The position numbers were made by a program, and so were the translations under genes. DNA of 58,145 nucleotides, from positions 1-58,145 of the forward strand of contig JAQVGO010000005.1 of the NCBI GenBank assembly GCA_028696715.1. The letters are read 5' to 3'. The notes beneath the pieces are model-generated. The model ran no database searches and had not been told where the DNA came from. It was given only the letters and a program-made list of their open reading frames with translations. The DNA is from Bacteroidales bacterium (GTDB taxonomy: Bacteria; Bacteroidota; Bacteroidia; Bacteroidales; F082). Positions 36,027-45,128 of the stretch are shown piece by piece (position 1 is the first letter of the stretch; the number at the start of each line of letters is the position of its first letter).

Positions 36027-36605
36027 ATGAAAAAACTCATTTTTGCCACCAACAACCAGCACAAACTACAAGAAATCAATGCTATTCTGGGTAACCAATT
36101 TCAAGTACTCAGTCTTGCCGAAATTGATTTTCACGATGATATCCCTGAAACATCTCCAACAATTAAAGAAAATGCGATCCAAAAAGCTCGCTATATCTTC
36201 GATCTTACAACCGAAAATTGCTTTGCTGATGATACCGGACTTGAGGTAGCAGCACTTGATGGCAGGCCCGGTGTTTTTTCGGCAAGATATGCAGGTGCAA
36301 AGGCCAGCTATCAGGACAATGTGGATAAACTGCTCGTTGAAATGAAAGATAAACAAGACCGAAACGCTTGCTTCAAAACGGTGATAGCATTATTTTGGGA
36401 GGAACAATTGCATCTCTTCGAAGGAAAAATCTGCGGACAAATCCTTATGCAACCTACCGGAAAAGGTGGTTTTGGCTACGATCCTGTATTTGTTCCGGAT
36501 GGCTACCAACAAAGTTTTGCAGAAATGCCTGCCGAATTAAAAAACAAGATCAGTCACAGAGCCCTTGCCACACAAAAACTTATTAGCTTTTTGCAAAAAC
36601 AATAG
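36027..36605 (+). CDS. rdgB: dITP/XTP pyrophosphatase (RdgB/HAM1)
   Basis: This enzyme hydrolyses non-canonical purine NTPs (dITP, XTP) to monophosphates, keeping them out of DNA and RNA. The 192 residues contain FATNNQHKLQEI at the N-terminus, FADDTGLEVAALDGRPGVFSARYAG in part, GGFGYDPVF and SFAEMPAELKNKISHRALA. All are standard RdgB motifs, and the length is normal. The gene converges on ddl with a 3-base gap. Confidence 0.96.
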   Translation: MKKLIFATNNQHKLQEINAILGNQFQVLSLAEIDFHDDIPETSPTIKENAIQKARYIFDLTTENCFADDTGLEVAALDGRPGVFSARYAGAKASYQDNVDKLLVEMKDKQDRNACFKTVIALFWEEQLHLFEGKICGQILMQPTGKGGFGYDPVFVPDGYQQSFAEMPAELKNKISHRALATQKLISFLQKQ

Positions 36606-36608
36606 CAC

Positions 36609-37586
36609 TCAGGAGCAGATATTCTCCAATGCCATATCAAATAGTTTTGCCAAACTAATCCCCATAAATTCAGCTTGCTGAGGCAAGATACTCGCTTCAG
36701 AAATCCCAGGAACAATATTTACTTCAATAAAGAAAAGCTCATCCGAAGTAAGGATAAAATCAAACCGAACGAAACCTTTACACTCCAGAATGGGATACAA
36801 TTGTGCAGCCGTTGATTTGATCCAGAGCTCATCTTCCTCACTGATAGGTGCTGGCGTAATTTCGTCTGCCATTCCCTTGGTATATTTGGCTTCGTAATCA
36901 AAAAATTCATTCTTGCTTACAATTTCCGTTAATGGAAAAACTATCAAGCGTTTGTTATTCTCCATCACCCCACAGGCGATTTCTCGCCCCTGAACAAAAG
37001 CTTCGGCCAAAGCCTGATGATCCTCCTTTAATGCCGTTTGGATTGCATTTTTTAATTCTTCCGTTTTCTTCACCTTTGTGATTCCCACGCTCGACCCGCC
37101 ATTATTGGGTTTTACAAAAACCGGCAATCCACCTAAAAACGAGATGATCTGATCTGAATCATAGGTTTCGCCCGCATTGATCAAAACCGACTTAGCCACT
37201 CTATAGCCATGCGATTGCACTACCCGCTTGCAAAAATCCTTATGAAAAGTAAGGGCCGAGGTCGTGTGTCCGGATGAAGTATAAGGAATACCAAGCAAAT
37301 CGAAATAACCGGTCAATATTCCATTTTCGCCCGGGTTTCCGTGGATCGCGTTAAAAACAGCATCAAAAACTATCTTTCGACCGTTGTAAATAAAACTAAA
37401 ATCATCTTTATCAATAGCAGCTTCTTCACCATTATCGAAGAGTACCGCCCACTTTTTCTTTGAAATCAAAACAAGAAATCCCTGGTATTTATCCTTGTTG
37501 AGATTTGCCAGCACAACCCTCCCGCTTTTCATCGAAATATCAAACTCCCCGGAATCACCCCCGCAAACAACTGCAATAATTTTCAT
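36609..37586 (-). CDS. ddl: D-alanine--D-alanine ligase
   Basis: Ddl makes the D-Ala-D-Ala dipeptide of peptidoglycan. The 325-residue ATP-grasp protein shows an N-terminal VVCGGDSGEFDISMKSG, then HGNPGENGILTGYFDLLGIPYTSSG in part, FVKPNNGGSSVGI and the metal-binding EVNIVPGISEASILPQQ. The usual EVNTxPGMT is varied to EVNIVPGIS, as in some Bacteroidota enzymes. It faces the PASTA gene divergently (151-base spacer with a -7 box for the latter). Confidence 0.95.
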   Translation of the reverse strand: MKIIAVVCGGDSGEFDISMKSGRVVLANLNKDKYQGFLVLISKKKWAVLFDNGEEAAIDKDDFSFIYNGRKIVFDAVFNAIHGNPGENGILTGYFDLLGIPYTSSGHTTSALTFHKDFCKRVVQSHGYRVAKSVLINAGETYDSDQIISFLGGLPVFVKPNNGGSSVGITKVKKTEELKNAIQTALKEDHQALAEAFVQGREIACGVMENNKRLIVFPLTEIVSKNEFFDYEAKYTKGMADEITPAPISEEDELWIKSTAAQLYPILECKGFVRFDFILTSDELFFIEVNIVPGISEASILPQQAEFMGISLAKLFDMALENICS

Positions 37587-37652
37587 AATTTCATTTACAT
37601 TATAGACTTATACTACGCTTTTAACACAAACAAAAAGCTGTAATAAAATAGC

Positions 37653-37660
37653 TATCTTTG
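37653..37660 (+). promoter_or_regulatory. Putative -7 box for the PASTA-T9SS-rluD operon
   Basis: TATCTTTG (TAnnTTTG type) lies 77 bases upstream of the PASTA gene start. No exact TTG at -33 is found. Confidence 0.5.
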
Positions 37661-37737
37661 CCGCCAATAGACAATAAATACAGGCTGTTGTAGTTTTTAA
37701 GACAACTTATTGCTTAGTCAGGCTAAATTATAAAAAA

Positions 37738-38592
37738 ATGAAGGCTTTCGGTTTTCTTTTCAAAAAGAAATTCTATCTGCATCTCGCCATCATCCTACTG
37801 TTAAGTATTTTATTGATCTGGATGATTTTTCGGTCGCTCGACAAATACACCCGACATGGCGAAGTGTATATCGTTCCTGATTTCACCGGACAAGCTCTTC
37901 AGGTGATTCAAGATCAATATGCCGGACTTTTCAATTTTGTTTTGCTTGATAGTGTTTACATCAAAGATTTACCCAAAGGTTCTGTCTTTCAGCAAGACCC
38001 ACTGCCCGGCTCAAAGGTTAAAGCCGGTCGAAACATATATTATGTTAAAGTAGCTGTAATGCCTGAGCAGGTGATCATGCCAAATTTGAGAAATCTCTCA
38101 ATCCGACAGGCTATGGTACTACTTGAGAAAGAAGGACTTAAGGTAAATCAATTGCTTTATATTGATCATTTTGCAAAAAATGCAGTAATAGAGCAACAAT
38201 ATCAGAATGAAGTAATAGAGCCCGGCACTCCCATTTTTAAAGGACAGGCTATCGAGCTCATACTTGGAAACGGAAATACTAGAGACACGCTCACGCCCAT
38301 GCCATTCCTAACGGGAATGTTGCCAGCGCAGGTAAAACAGACTTTGTTCAGGGCGGGATTAAATCCGGGTGAGTTTTATTTTCTGGATCAGGATTCTGCT
38401 TCTTCCAGGGTATTCCGCAGCTCCCCATCTTCATTACCAGGTAGTTACGCTCCTTTAGGAAAAAAGGTTGATATTTGGTTCCGATCCGAAAAAACCTTCA
38501 ATTTTGAAGACCTTATCTTGCAAATGCAGTCGGACAGTTTAAGTCGCGACAGCCTTCAACAATTAATCAACGAAATTTATCACTTTGAATAA
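37738..38592 (+). CDS. PASTA-domain membrane protein
   Basis: The 284-residue protein has a short cytoplasmic N-terminus, one transmembrane helix (about 15-34) and three PASTA-like domains outside (about 42-106, 110-178 and 185-255). Examples are VYIVPDFTGQALQVIQ and VIMPNLRNLSIRQAMVLLEKEGL. PASTA domains bind peptidoglycan fragments, usually as receptors of Ser/Thr kinases. Here there is no kinase domain, so it may be a peptidoglycan sensor or tether. The stop is followed after one base by the next ATG. Confidence 0.9.
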   Translation: MKAFGFLFKKKFYLHLAIILLLSILLIWMIFRSLDKYTRHGEVYIVPDFTGQALQVIQDQYAGLFNFVLLDSVYIKDLPKGSVFQQDPLPGSKVKAGRNIYYVKVAVMPEQVIMPNLRNLSIRQAMVLLEKEGLKVNQLLYIDHFAKNAVIEQQYQNEVIEPGTPIFKGQAIELILGNGNTRDTLTPMPFLTGMLPAQVKQTLFRAGLNPGEFYFLDQDSASSRVFRSSPSSLPGSYAPLGKKVDIWFRSEKTFNFEDLILQMQSDSLSRDSLQQLINEIYHFE

Positions 38593-38593
38593 A

Positions 38594-40729
38594 ATGGGAA
38601 TTAAAAGTCAATTTATATCCGCAATTTTAATTTTTTTGATAGGGCAAACTACTACACCGCTTTATGCACAGGAAGTAGTGAGTGGCCTTGCCGTCAATCC
38701 TGCATATCAGAATCAAAATGCGGTGCTATCTAAAGGCAATGAAGGAGAAATCACCCTTCACCTTCCCTTTTTCGAAGATTTTTCAACAACAAAAGTCAAT
38801 ACAGATCAGCTCAAATGGCCAGCCAATGCAGTTTTCATTAATGCAGACTTTCCTTATCTGCCACCAAACCACCATGCTGCAACATTTGATGTGCTGGACG
38901 GGCAGGGAAAAGTTTATGAAAATGCCTCCATTAGGCCTTTCATTGCCGATATGTTAGAATCTGCACTTATCCGGCTCGATTCTGTATTCGAACCCACACA
39001 ACAATCTTTGAGCCCGGCTGATTCTGTATATTTCAGCTTTTACTATCAACCTCAGGGAAGAGGAGATAAACCTGAGTCCCACGACAGTCTTGTTTTGCAA
39101 TTTGGTTATCCAAATGGCGAACTTGAATTCGACTTTATTGACTCTACAAAGGTTTGGGTGGACGACTACCTGCTGGCCAACAATATTGATTCTATTTTTC
39201 CTTTAGATACGCTTTATGCTCCCTTTGGTTGCGACACAAATCTTTATTGGATCAGCAACCGGATACTCACCTGGGGTGATGAGGTTACCTTGCCCTGTGA
39301 TTCGGTTTTTAAGCCGGCAGTTAATTGGGAAACCGTCTGGGCCATGCCGGGAATGTCGCTCGATTCCTTTTATTTTTACAATCAGGCTTATTTCAAACAG
39401 GTTTTGATACCGGTTACGGATACGTCCTATTTTAATGAGCGATTCCAGTTCAGGTTTTACAATTATGGAAGCATTTCCGACAACACCTTACCCTCCAATC
39501 GAAGTAATGTAGATCAATGGAATATTGATCTGATCAGGCTTGATCGCAACCGCAGCAAAGCCGACACAAGCTATCCGATGATCAGCTTTTCGGAGCGGGC
39601 ACCTTCGTTCCTGCGCAGGTATCAGGCGATGCCTTACAAACAATATCGCTCTGACCCTACAAATGCTGTGAAACCAAGCATTGAGCTTTTCATCACAAAC
39701 CTGGACAATGTCACGCATAATACCACATACGAATACAGCGTAAAACAAATCGCTGGCAATCAATATTTTGATTATTACGGCGGGAATTGTAACCTGGATC
39801 CCTTCAGCACAAATGGTTTTCAAACCTGTGAGACTGGTTGTGGTGCTGCCCATGCCTGCCCGAACATACAATCTTTGTTTTCGCTCGATTTTGATCGTGA
39901 TTCCACCTCCTATCAAATCACACATTATGTCAGCGACTCAACTTATCAGCCACCGCTTGTTGATTCTATTACCTATCAGCAGGGCTTTTACAACTATTTT
40001 GCCTACGACGACGGAACACCAGAATTAGGTTATGGACTGGAACCAGCCGGTGCACATATGGCTGTACAATTCAAAATGGTTGTGCCCGACACTTTAAAAG
40101 GTGTTCAAATGCTTTTCAACAGAACCTTGAACAATACTAATAATAAGTTTTTTGACATCGTGGTGTGGAAAGATAATAACGGAATGCCTGGTGAAGAAGT
40201 TTACAGGCTGGTAAGACAGCGTCCGCAATGGAGCGATAATATGTATGAATTTCATTTATATGAATTTCCTGATCCTGTTATCATGAATGGGATATTTTAT
40301 ATTGGTCTGATGCAGGAAGAAATGGGAAGCATCAACATCGGATTTGATGCCGCATTGGATAATAGTCAGTATAATTTTTACCGCTCTGATGATCAATGGA
40401 GAAACAGCATAATACCCGGATCAATTATGCTGCGTCCGGTGGTTGGAGCATCCTATTATATCGACATTCCGGAAGTTGATAATCCAGAAGAATTTGTTTT
40501 GAATTGCTATCCCAATCCCGCACAAAATTATGTACAGCTCAGTCTGACAGGCTTAGTTCCTGATCATCAAACCAAAATACTTTTTTATGATGTTACAGGC
40601 CGTGTTGTTCATGAACAAAACTGGCAAGACAAAATTTCGATTTCAGGCTTTAAGAAAGGATTATTATTTGTTCAGATCATACATCAAAACAGGCCAGTTG
40701 CCACTCAAAAATTAGTGATTACACCCTGA
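38594..40729 (+). CDS. T9SS-secreted protein
   Basis: The start at the ATG at 38594 (711 residues) begins a signal peptide ending TPLYAQ. A TTG start nine bases upstream is less likely. The protein is large, Asp/Tyr-rich and beta-strand-rich, without a recognised catalytic domain. The C-terminal 75 residues form a type A T9SS sorting domain (NCYPNPAQNYVQLSLTGL...GRVVHEQNWQDK...KKGLLFVQI). A Cys-rich patch (CNLDPFSTNGFQTCETGCGAAHACPN in part) lies near residue 405. Tight packing with the PASTA gene and rluD implies one operon. Confidence 0.85.
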   Translation: MGIKSQFISAILIFLIGQTTTPLYAQEVVSGLAVNPAYQNQNAVLSKGNEGEITLHLPFFEDFSTTKVNTDQLKWPANAVFINADFPYLPPNHHAATFDVLDGQGKVYENASIRPFIADMLESALIRLDSVFEPTQQSLSPADSVYFSFYYQPQGRGDKPESHDSLVLQFGYPNGELEFDFIDSTKVWVDDYLLANNIDSIFPLDTLYAPFGCDTNLYWISNRILTWGDEVTLPCDSVFKPAVNWETVWAMPGMSLDSFYFYNQAYFKQVLIPVTDTSYFNERFQFRFYNYGSISDNTLPSNRSNVDQWNIDLIRLDRNRSKADTSYPMISFSERAPSFLRRYQAMPYKQYRSDPTNAVKPSIELFITNLDNVTHNTTYEYSVKQIAGNQYFDYYGGNCNLDPFSTNGFQTCETGCGAAHACPNIQSLFSLDFDRDSTSYQITHYVSDSTYQPPLVDSITYQQGFYNYFAYDDGTPELGYGLEPAGAHMAVQFKMVVPDTLKGVQMLFNRTLNNTNNKFFDIVVWKDNNGMPGEEVYRLVRQRPQWSDNMYEFHLYEFPDPVIMNGIFYIGLMQEEMGSINIGFDAALDNSQYNFYRSDDQWRNSIIPGSIMLRPVVGASYYIDIPEVDNPEEFVLNCYPNPAQNYVQLSLTGLVPDHQTKILFYDVTGRVVHEQNWQDKISISGFKKGLLFVQIIHQNRPVATQKLVITP

Positions 40730-40730
40730 T

Positions 40731-41789
40731 ATGGAATACACAATAACCGATGAAAACAATTCGGAACAACTGGAAGAAAACAACGAACTTTACGAGCATT
40801 TTCGCTTTGTGGCCGACAAAGGACAGGCTTTGCTAAGGGTTGACAAATTCCTGATGAACAGAATAGAAAATGTTTCGAGAAATAAGATTCAGCAAACAGC
40901 CAAAGCAGGTAATATTCATGTAAATGGAACTGTTGTAAAGCAAAATTACAAAGTAAAACCTGATGATGTAGTTGCGGTTGTGTTTTCGTATCCACCGCGC
41001 GAAATTGAAATTATCCCCGAAAATATTCCGCTGGAAATTGTTTATGAAGATGAGGATGTGATTGTGATTAATAAACAATACAATCTTGTTGTACATCCCG
41101 GCCATGGCAATTATTCAGGAACCTTATTGAATGCACTGGCCTATTATTTTCAGGAGACTTCGCAGCAGCTTGAAAATGGTTTTGGTTATCTCGCCCATCG
41201 CATCGACAAAGACACAACCGGTTTGCTATTGGTAGCTAAAACCGAACTCGCTCAGGCAGTATTGGCCCGGCAGTTTTTTGAGCATACGATCGAACGAAAA
41301 TATCAGGCCATAATCTGGGGTTCGCCAAAAGAAGAAAACGGAACAATAACCGGACACATAGGCCGTAGCCTGAAAAACAGGAAGGTAATGGATGTTTTTG
41401 CAGACGGAAGTCATGGAAAAGAAGCCATTACGCATTATCGGGTTCTGGAACATTTTGGATACGTTACTTTAGTGGAATGTCAGCTGGAAACGGGGCGCAC
41501 CCACCAGATCAGGGCTCATATGCAACATCTTGGGCATCCACTATTCAATGATGCCTGGTATGGTGGTGATAAAATTTTAAAGGGAACTTCGTTTACCAAA
41601 TACAAGCAGTTTATCGAAAATTGTTTCAAAATCCTGCCACGCCATGCCCTACATGCCAAATCGCTTGGCTTTATTCATCCTACAAGCGGTAAACAGCTTT
41701 TCTTCGATAGTGATCTGCCACAAGATATGCAGAGCTTGATCGAAAAATGGCGTAATTATACGTCTTCCAGAAATACGGAAGAAATATAA
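40731..41789 (+). CDS. rluD: Ribosomal large-subunit pseudouridine synthase, RluD-type
   Basis: RluA/RluD enzymes isomerise uridines in 23S rRNA. The 352-residue protein has an N-terminal S4 RNA-binding domain (about 34-80, LRVDKFLMNRIENVSRNKIQQ) and the catalytic domain with HRIDKDTTGLLLVAK (nucleophile Asp159) and ETGRTHQIRAHMQHLGHPL. An N-terminal acidic extension of about 25 residues is present. The stop codon TAA is partly covered by the target-site duplication of the element inserted right behind it (see 41792-42083). Confidence 0.94.
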   Translation: MEYTITDENNSEQLEENNELYEHFRFVADKGQALLRVDKFLMNRIENVSRNKIQQTAKAGNIHVNGTVVKQNYKVKPDDVVAVVFSYPPREIEIIPENIPLEIVYEDEDVIVINKQYNLVVHPGHGNYSGTLLNALAYYFQETSQQLENGFGYLAHRIDKDTTGLLLVAKTELAQAVLARQFFEHTIERKYQAIIWGSPKEENGTITGHIGRSLKNRKVMDVFADGSHGKEAITHYRVLEHFGYVTLVECQLETGRTHQIRAHMQHLGHPLFNDAWYGGDKILKGTSFTKYKQFIENCFKILPRHALHAKSLGFIHPTSGKQLFFDSDLPQDMQSLIEKWRNYTSSRNTEEI

Positions 41790-41791
41790 CT

Positions 41792-42083
41792 AGGGTCTGC
41801 TGAAAAACACCTAACACATTGATATAATTTAAGTTGCCATTTATTGTATTGTGGTTTCCGCAAGGTATTTATGAGAAATCATCTAAAATCCATGCAGTAC
41901 AGTGTAATATTTGAATTAAGCTACTTCGTTAAAGTCTATTCTGAACTTAAAAATTTCAACAACAATGTGTTGGCTAGCCTGTCGCACGCCATCTTCTGTG
42001 TTGCCTGCGACTCGAAGTATATCGATACATCTTCGTCTTGTCGCCTCGAATCTGGCATACGACAGACTTTTTCAGCAGACCCT
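41792..42083 (+). mobile_element. Non-autonomous MITE-like element with 16-bp terminal inverted repeats
   Basis: AGGGTCTGCTGAAAAA at 41792-41807 and its exact reverse complement at 42068-42083 bound 292 bases. Both sides are flanked by the 4-base direct repeat AACT (41788-41791 and 42084-42087), the expected target-site duplication. The interior is AT-rich on the left and more GC-rich with small inverted repeats on the right (around TATCGATA). An 81-codon ORF (41844-42089) runs through the right terminal repeat and shows no transposase feature. It therefore looks like a MITE or deletion derivative of an insertion sequence whose family I cannot fix with certainty. Confidence 0.85.
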
Positions 42084-42094
42084 AACTAACACAT

Positions 42095-43981
42095 TTATTT
42101 TATCAACAGCACTTTATGCATTTCTGTCTGATCTTCTGTGATCACATGAAGAAAATGGATTCCTATTTGATGATTTATAGGGCTGATAACCAATTTGTTA
42201 TCCGCTTTTACGGTCGAAATATCAATTTCCCGTCCTCTCAGGTCAAACAAAATCAATTGCGGATTCTCCGGAAATTCCTTTCCAAAATCCAGGGTAAAGC
42301 TTGAGGTAACCGGATTGGGATAAATGCTGCCCGAAACTTCGATATAATCCTCCAAAATTAATGTATCACTCACTGACTCATTGGACACCACCAGCCTTAC
42401 ATCAAAATTTCCTGAACGAGGAAAAGTAATCATTCCCGGATCTTTTTGGGTCGATTGCTCAGGTTGTCCTCCTTCGAAAAACCATTCATAATCCAAAATA
42501 TTTCCTGAGGACAAATTTGTAAAACCCACTTCCTGTCCCACGATAATATTTCTATGCTGTGACATAAAATACGCTGTCAACACTTCTGGATCATAGCCCA
42601 TACCTGACAAACGCATCACCCCTGTTTGTTCAGGATCGAGCCAGGGTGCCAGCTGCTCGTTGGCTAAGGTGCCATTTTTATTCCACGAAAAAGAGAACTT
42701 GCCAAAATAATCAGGCGTTAAAGGCGAATCACAAGATGCCAGGCCTCCTGTTAATGTTCCAATTATCAATTCGTTATCATCAAACAAAGGAGAACCCGAT
42801 GAACCTCCTTCGGTTACTCCATGTCCATTCTCAGTTTCGGCCCACACTACGCGCCAATAGGGTGCATCCGGATTTTCACTGCCCCCCTGATAAGCAGTGG
42901 AAAGTGGCGTTTCTGTGTAGGAAGAAATCTTTTTGATATCCCCATCAGGATGGTGAATCGCATGACCGGAAGCCGTGGCCACGTTCTCTCTGTTCCATCC
43001 ATTAAAAAAGGGTCGGTAATGTTGTGGAACATCCTGCAGAAGAGATAACAGCTTAAAATCTGAGTCAACAGAAACATCATCTTCAGATTGTGCAAGCAAG
43101 CGGGCTCCTGTAAGGGTTTGATAGACAGGTGCTGTTTCTGGATTTTCGCAACCTTCGGCTTCATAATTAAAAGCAAAAATCCATTGGGCATAGTCCGCTT
43201 CCGTGGCATTTTGACCACAATGATTGGCAGTTAAAAAAAGGGGAGCAAAATCTCTTCGCGTATTATTAATCAGGCTACCTGAACAATAAAACAAGCCCGA
43301 ACCTTTTTTCACAAGAACCCGTGCTACACCTTGTTTTTGATTTACCAGCGAGGCACCTTCTTCACAATTTACATTCACTTCACAATCGCCGGATGTACCA
43401 AAACCAAAAGCATCCTTATAAAGCACACCTATCTCATCCAGAGCCAGATATACCGCATTTGTATCCTCCACCGTCAGCTCAAAAACGAATTGATCACCAT
43501 AAACCGGTCCGTAAGTCAATGGCAAACTGTCGGAAACAGTTATCTCCTGAAACTGTTTTTTGTTACCATTTGAAAGTTCAACAACAAAATTCGCATTCGC
43601 TGCCTTCAAATCCTTATCAAAATAGAACACCAGCGGTGATTGGCTTTCATTGTTAATCAGGAGCTGCCATTGATACAATTTTTCCCCAGCTAAAAAATAC
43701 CACCCAGAATTACTTTTAGTGCTCAACTCCGTATTTTGGGTATATCCTATCCTTAAAGGGAATTCATTTGCTTCATGATTTCCCAATTGGCGAACAGAAC
43801 TTACCTTATACACTATCGGAGCAGGATGCTGCTGATTGACTGATTGCCCAAGACTAATCTTCAGCAGAAAAGAATTAAATACAAACACAACAAAAACAAC
43901 GGCAAATCCGGATATTCCCGCAGGTTTTATCTTTAAATTTAATACTCTATTACTTTTAAATTTAGGCACACTTATTAGCAT
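42095..43981 (-). CDS. T9SS-secreted lysyl-endopeptidase-like serine protease
   Basis: The 628-residue protein has a signal or anchor helix (about 24-46) and a trypsin-fold domain with the triad His254 (LTANHCG), Asp308 (VDSDFKLLSL) and Ser395 (TEGGSSGSPLF). Segments AIHHPDGDIKKIS, TEGGSSGSP and GGLASC match the pattern of Achromobacter lysyl endopeptidase. Asp424 in PDYFGKF aligns with the Asp that sets lysine preference there, so Lys-specific cleavage is predicted. A PKD-like domain (about 480-545) and a T9SS sorting domain (SIYPNPVTSSFTLDF) follow. It overlaps the preceding gene as TAATG. Confidence 0.88.
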   Translation of the reverse strand: MLISVPKFKSNRVLNLKIKPAGISGFAVVFVVFVFNSFLLKISLGQSVNQQHPAPIVYKVSSVRQLGNHEANEFPLRIGYTQNTELSTKSNSGWYFLAGEKLYQWQLLINNESQSPLVFYFDKDLKAANANFVVELSNGNKKQFQEITVSDSLPLTYGPVYGDQFVFELTVEDTNAVYLALDEIGVLYKDAFGFGTSGDCEVNVNCEEGASLVNQKQGVARVLVKKGSGLFYCSGSLINNTRRDFAPLFLTANHCGQNATEADYAQWIFAFNYEAEGCENPETAPVYQTLTGARLLAQSEDDVSVDSDFKLLSLLQDVPQHYRPFFNGWNRENVATASGHAIHHPDGDIKKISSYTETPLSTAYQGGSENPDAPYWRVVWAETENGHGVTEGGSSGSPLFDDNELIIGTLTGGLASCDSPLTPDYFGKFSFSWNKNGTLANEQLAPWLDPEQTGVMRLSGMGYDPEVLTAYFMSQHRNIIVGQEVGFTNLSSGNILDYEWFFEGGQPEQSTQKDPGMITFPRSGNFDVRLVVSNESVSDTLILEDYIEVSGSIYPNPVTSSFTLDFGKEFPENPQLILFDLRGREIDISTVKADNKLVISPINHQIGIHFLHVITEDQTEMHKVLLIK

Positions 43982-45120
43982 TAGTCTTTCATTTCTGCAG
44001 TGATTGGGATGCGGACATCATGCTGATATGCTACCACAAACGCATCGTGTATTCCTCTGTTTCTCATTATATTGGCATAATTTTGTGCAGCCTTGAAACT
44101 AGAGAAACTACCTGTAGAATAGCGATAAATCCCCTGGTACTTGTTCTCAACAACAGGATAATCGAAACTTACATTGGGATAAATTTTACTGATATGACCA
44201 ATCTGTTCGCGTTTGGCCAAAACCTGAACCCGAAATTCAAAAGTCTTTGATTTTTGTGCCGACTCCAGCTCAAGTACTGGAACAACAGCGGGTTCAACAG
44301 TTTCCGGATTATCTGATTTTTTTACCTCAAACCGGTCGTATTCAACCACTTCAACCGGACCAACAGGTGAAATCCCGCTTTGAGCAGGTTTAGGTTTTAT
44401 CCTTTTACTTCCGGAGCCCAACTGATACGCAATTCCAATATGCGTAAAAAACAGTATATCCTGCTTAAAACCATCGGCATAATAGTCCAGATCATCTGAT
44501 AATACAGTATGAATTGAACTGTTGAAATCAAGGCTCAAATTGTCTGACAAAGCATACTTTAATCCCAAAGCCACCGGAACTACCATGCCGCCTGATTTAA
44601 AGGTTGCGCCGGCGGTATTACTGTTATTTTCAACTATTATATTCTGAGTCTGGCTGTCTCTCAGGGTGCCTTTCCAGTCGCCGAAATGCAAACCCAGTGT
44701 GGCATACAGGTTTAGGTTGCGCTTGTTGTATCCCCAAAATAAATTCGACATATTCAAAAATCCGTGTATCCCAATTTCGAATATCCGACCATTGTACTCC
44801 AGATTTGCAGCTGTACCATCCAAAAAAATATCCTTCACGGAGTGAAGGCCTGATCTGTGCAGGCTAAATCCAAGACCAAATCGCTCGTCAAAATGTCTTC
44901 GGGCTATTATCTGACCCGAAAAACTCGTTTCTCCTGAAAATTTCTGAAAAAAGTTTTTCCGACTGATATCTCCATAATACTGACCAAATCCCAATTGAAA
45001 GCCAAACTCCCAAGCTGGTATAGGAGACTCATATACACGACCACCTGATTGCGATTTCAACTCAGGAAGAACTAAAACAAAAAGTAATAAAAGAAATATT
45101 GTTCTATTAATCAGGCTCAT
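43981..45120 (-). CDS. Outer-membrane barrel fused to a C-terminal SPOR-like domain
   Basis: Starting at the ATG at 45120, the 379 residues have a signal peptide (cleavage after ELKSQ). A barrel-like region of about 225 residues follows (WEFGFQLGFGQYYGDIS, LNLYATLGLHFGDW, FFTHIGIAYQLG). A Pro/Glu/Val-rich linker then leads to a SPOR-type domain (FEFRVQVLAK...YRYSTGSFSSFKAAQNYANIMRNRGIHDAFVVAY). SPOR domains bind denuded peptidoglycan. The combination could tether the outer membrane to the cell wall. It lies between a TPR gene (8 bases upstream) and the protease gene (1-base overlap). Confidence 0.82.
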   Translation of the reverse strand: MSLINRTIFLLLLFVLVLPELKSQSGGRVYESPIPAWEFGFQLGFGQYYGDISRKNFFQKFSGETSFSGQIIARRHFDERFGLGFSLHRSGLHSVKDIFLDGTAANLEYNGRIFEIGIHGFLNMSNLFWGYNKRNLNLYATLGLHFGDWKGTLRDSQTQNIIVENNSNTAGATFKSGGMVVPVALGLKYALSDNLSLDFNSSIHTVLSDDLDYYADGFKQDILFFTHIGIAYQLGSGSKRIKPKPAQSGISPVGPVEVVEYDRFEVKKSDNPETVEPAVVPVLELESAQKSKTFEFRVQVLAKREQIGHISKIYPNVSFDYPVVENKYQGIYRYSTGSFSSFKAAQNYANIMRNRGIHDAFVVAYQHDVRIPITAEMKD

Positions 45121-45128
45121 TGCATAAA

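Noticed and set aside
41844-42089. 81-codon ORF inside the inverted-repeat element as a transposase remnant
   Set aside because: It reads through the right terminal repeat and duplication, contains no DDE or helix-turn-helix pattern, and has composition of non-coding DNA.
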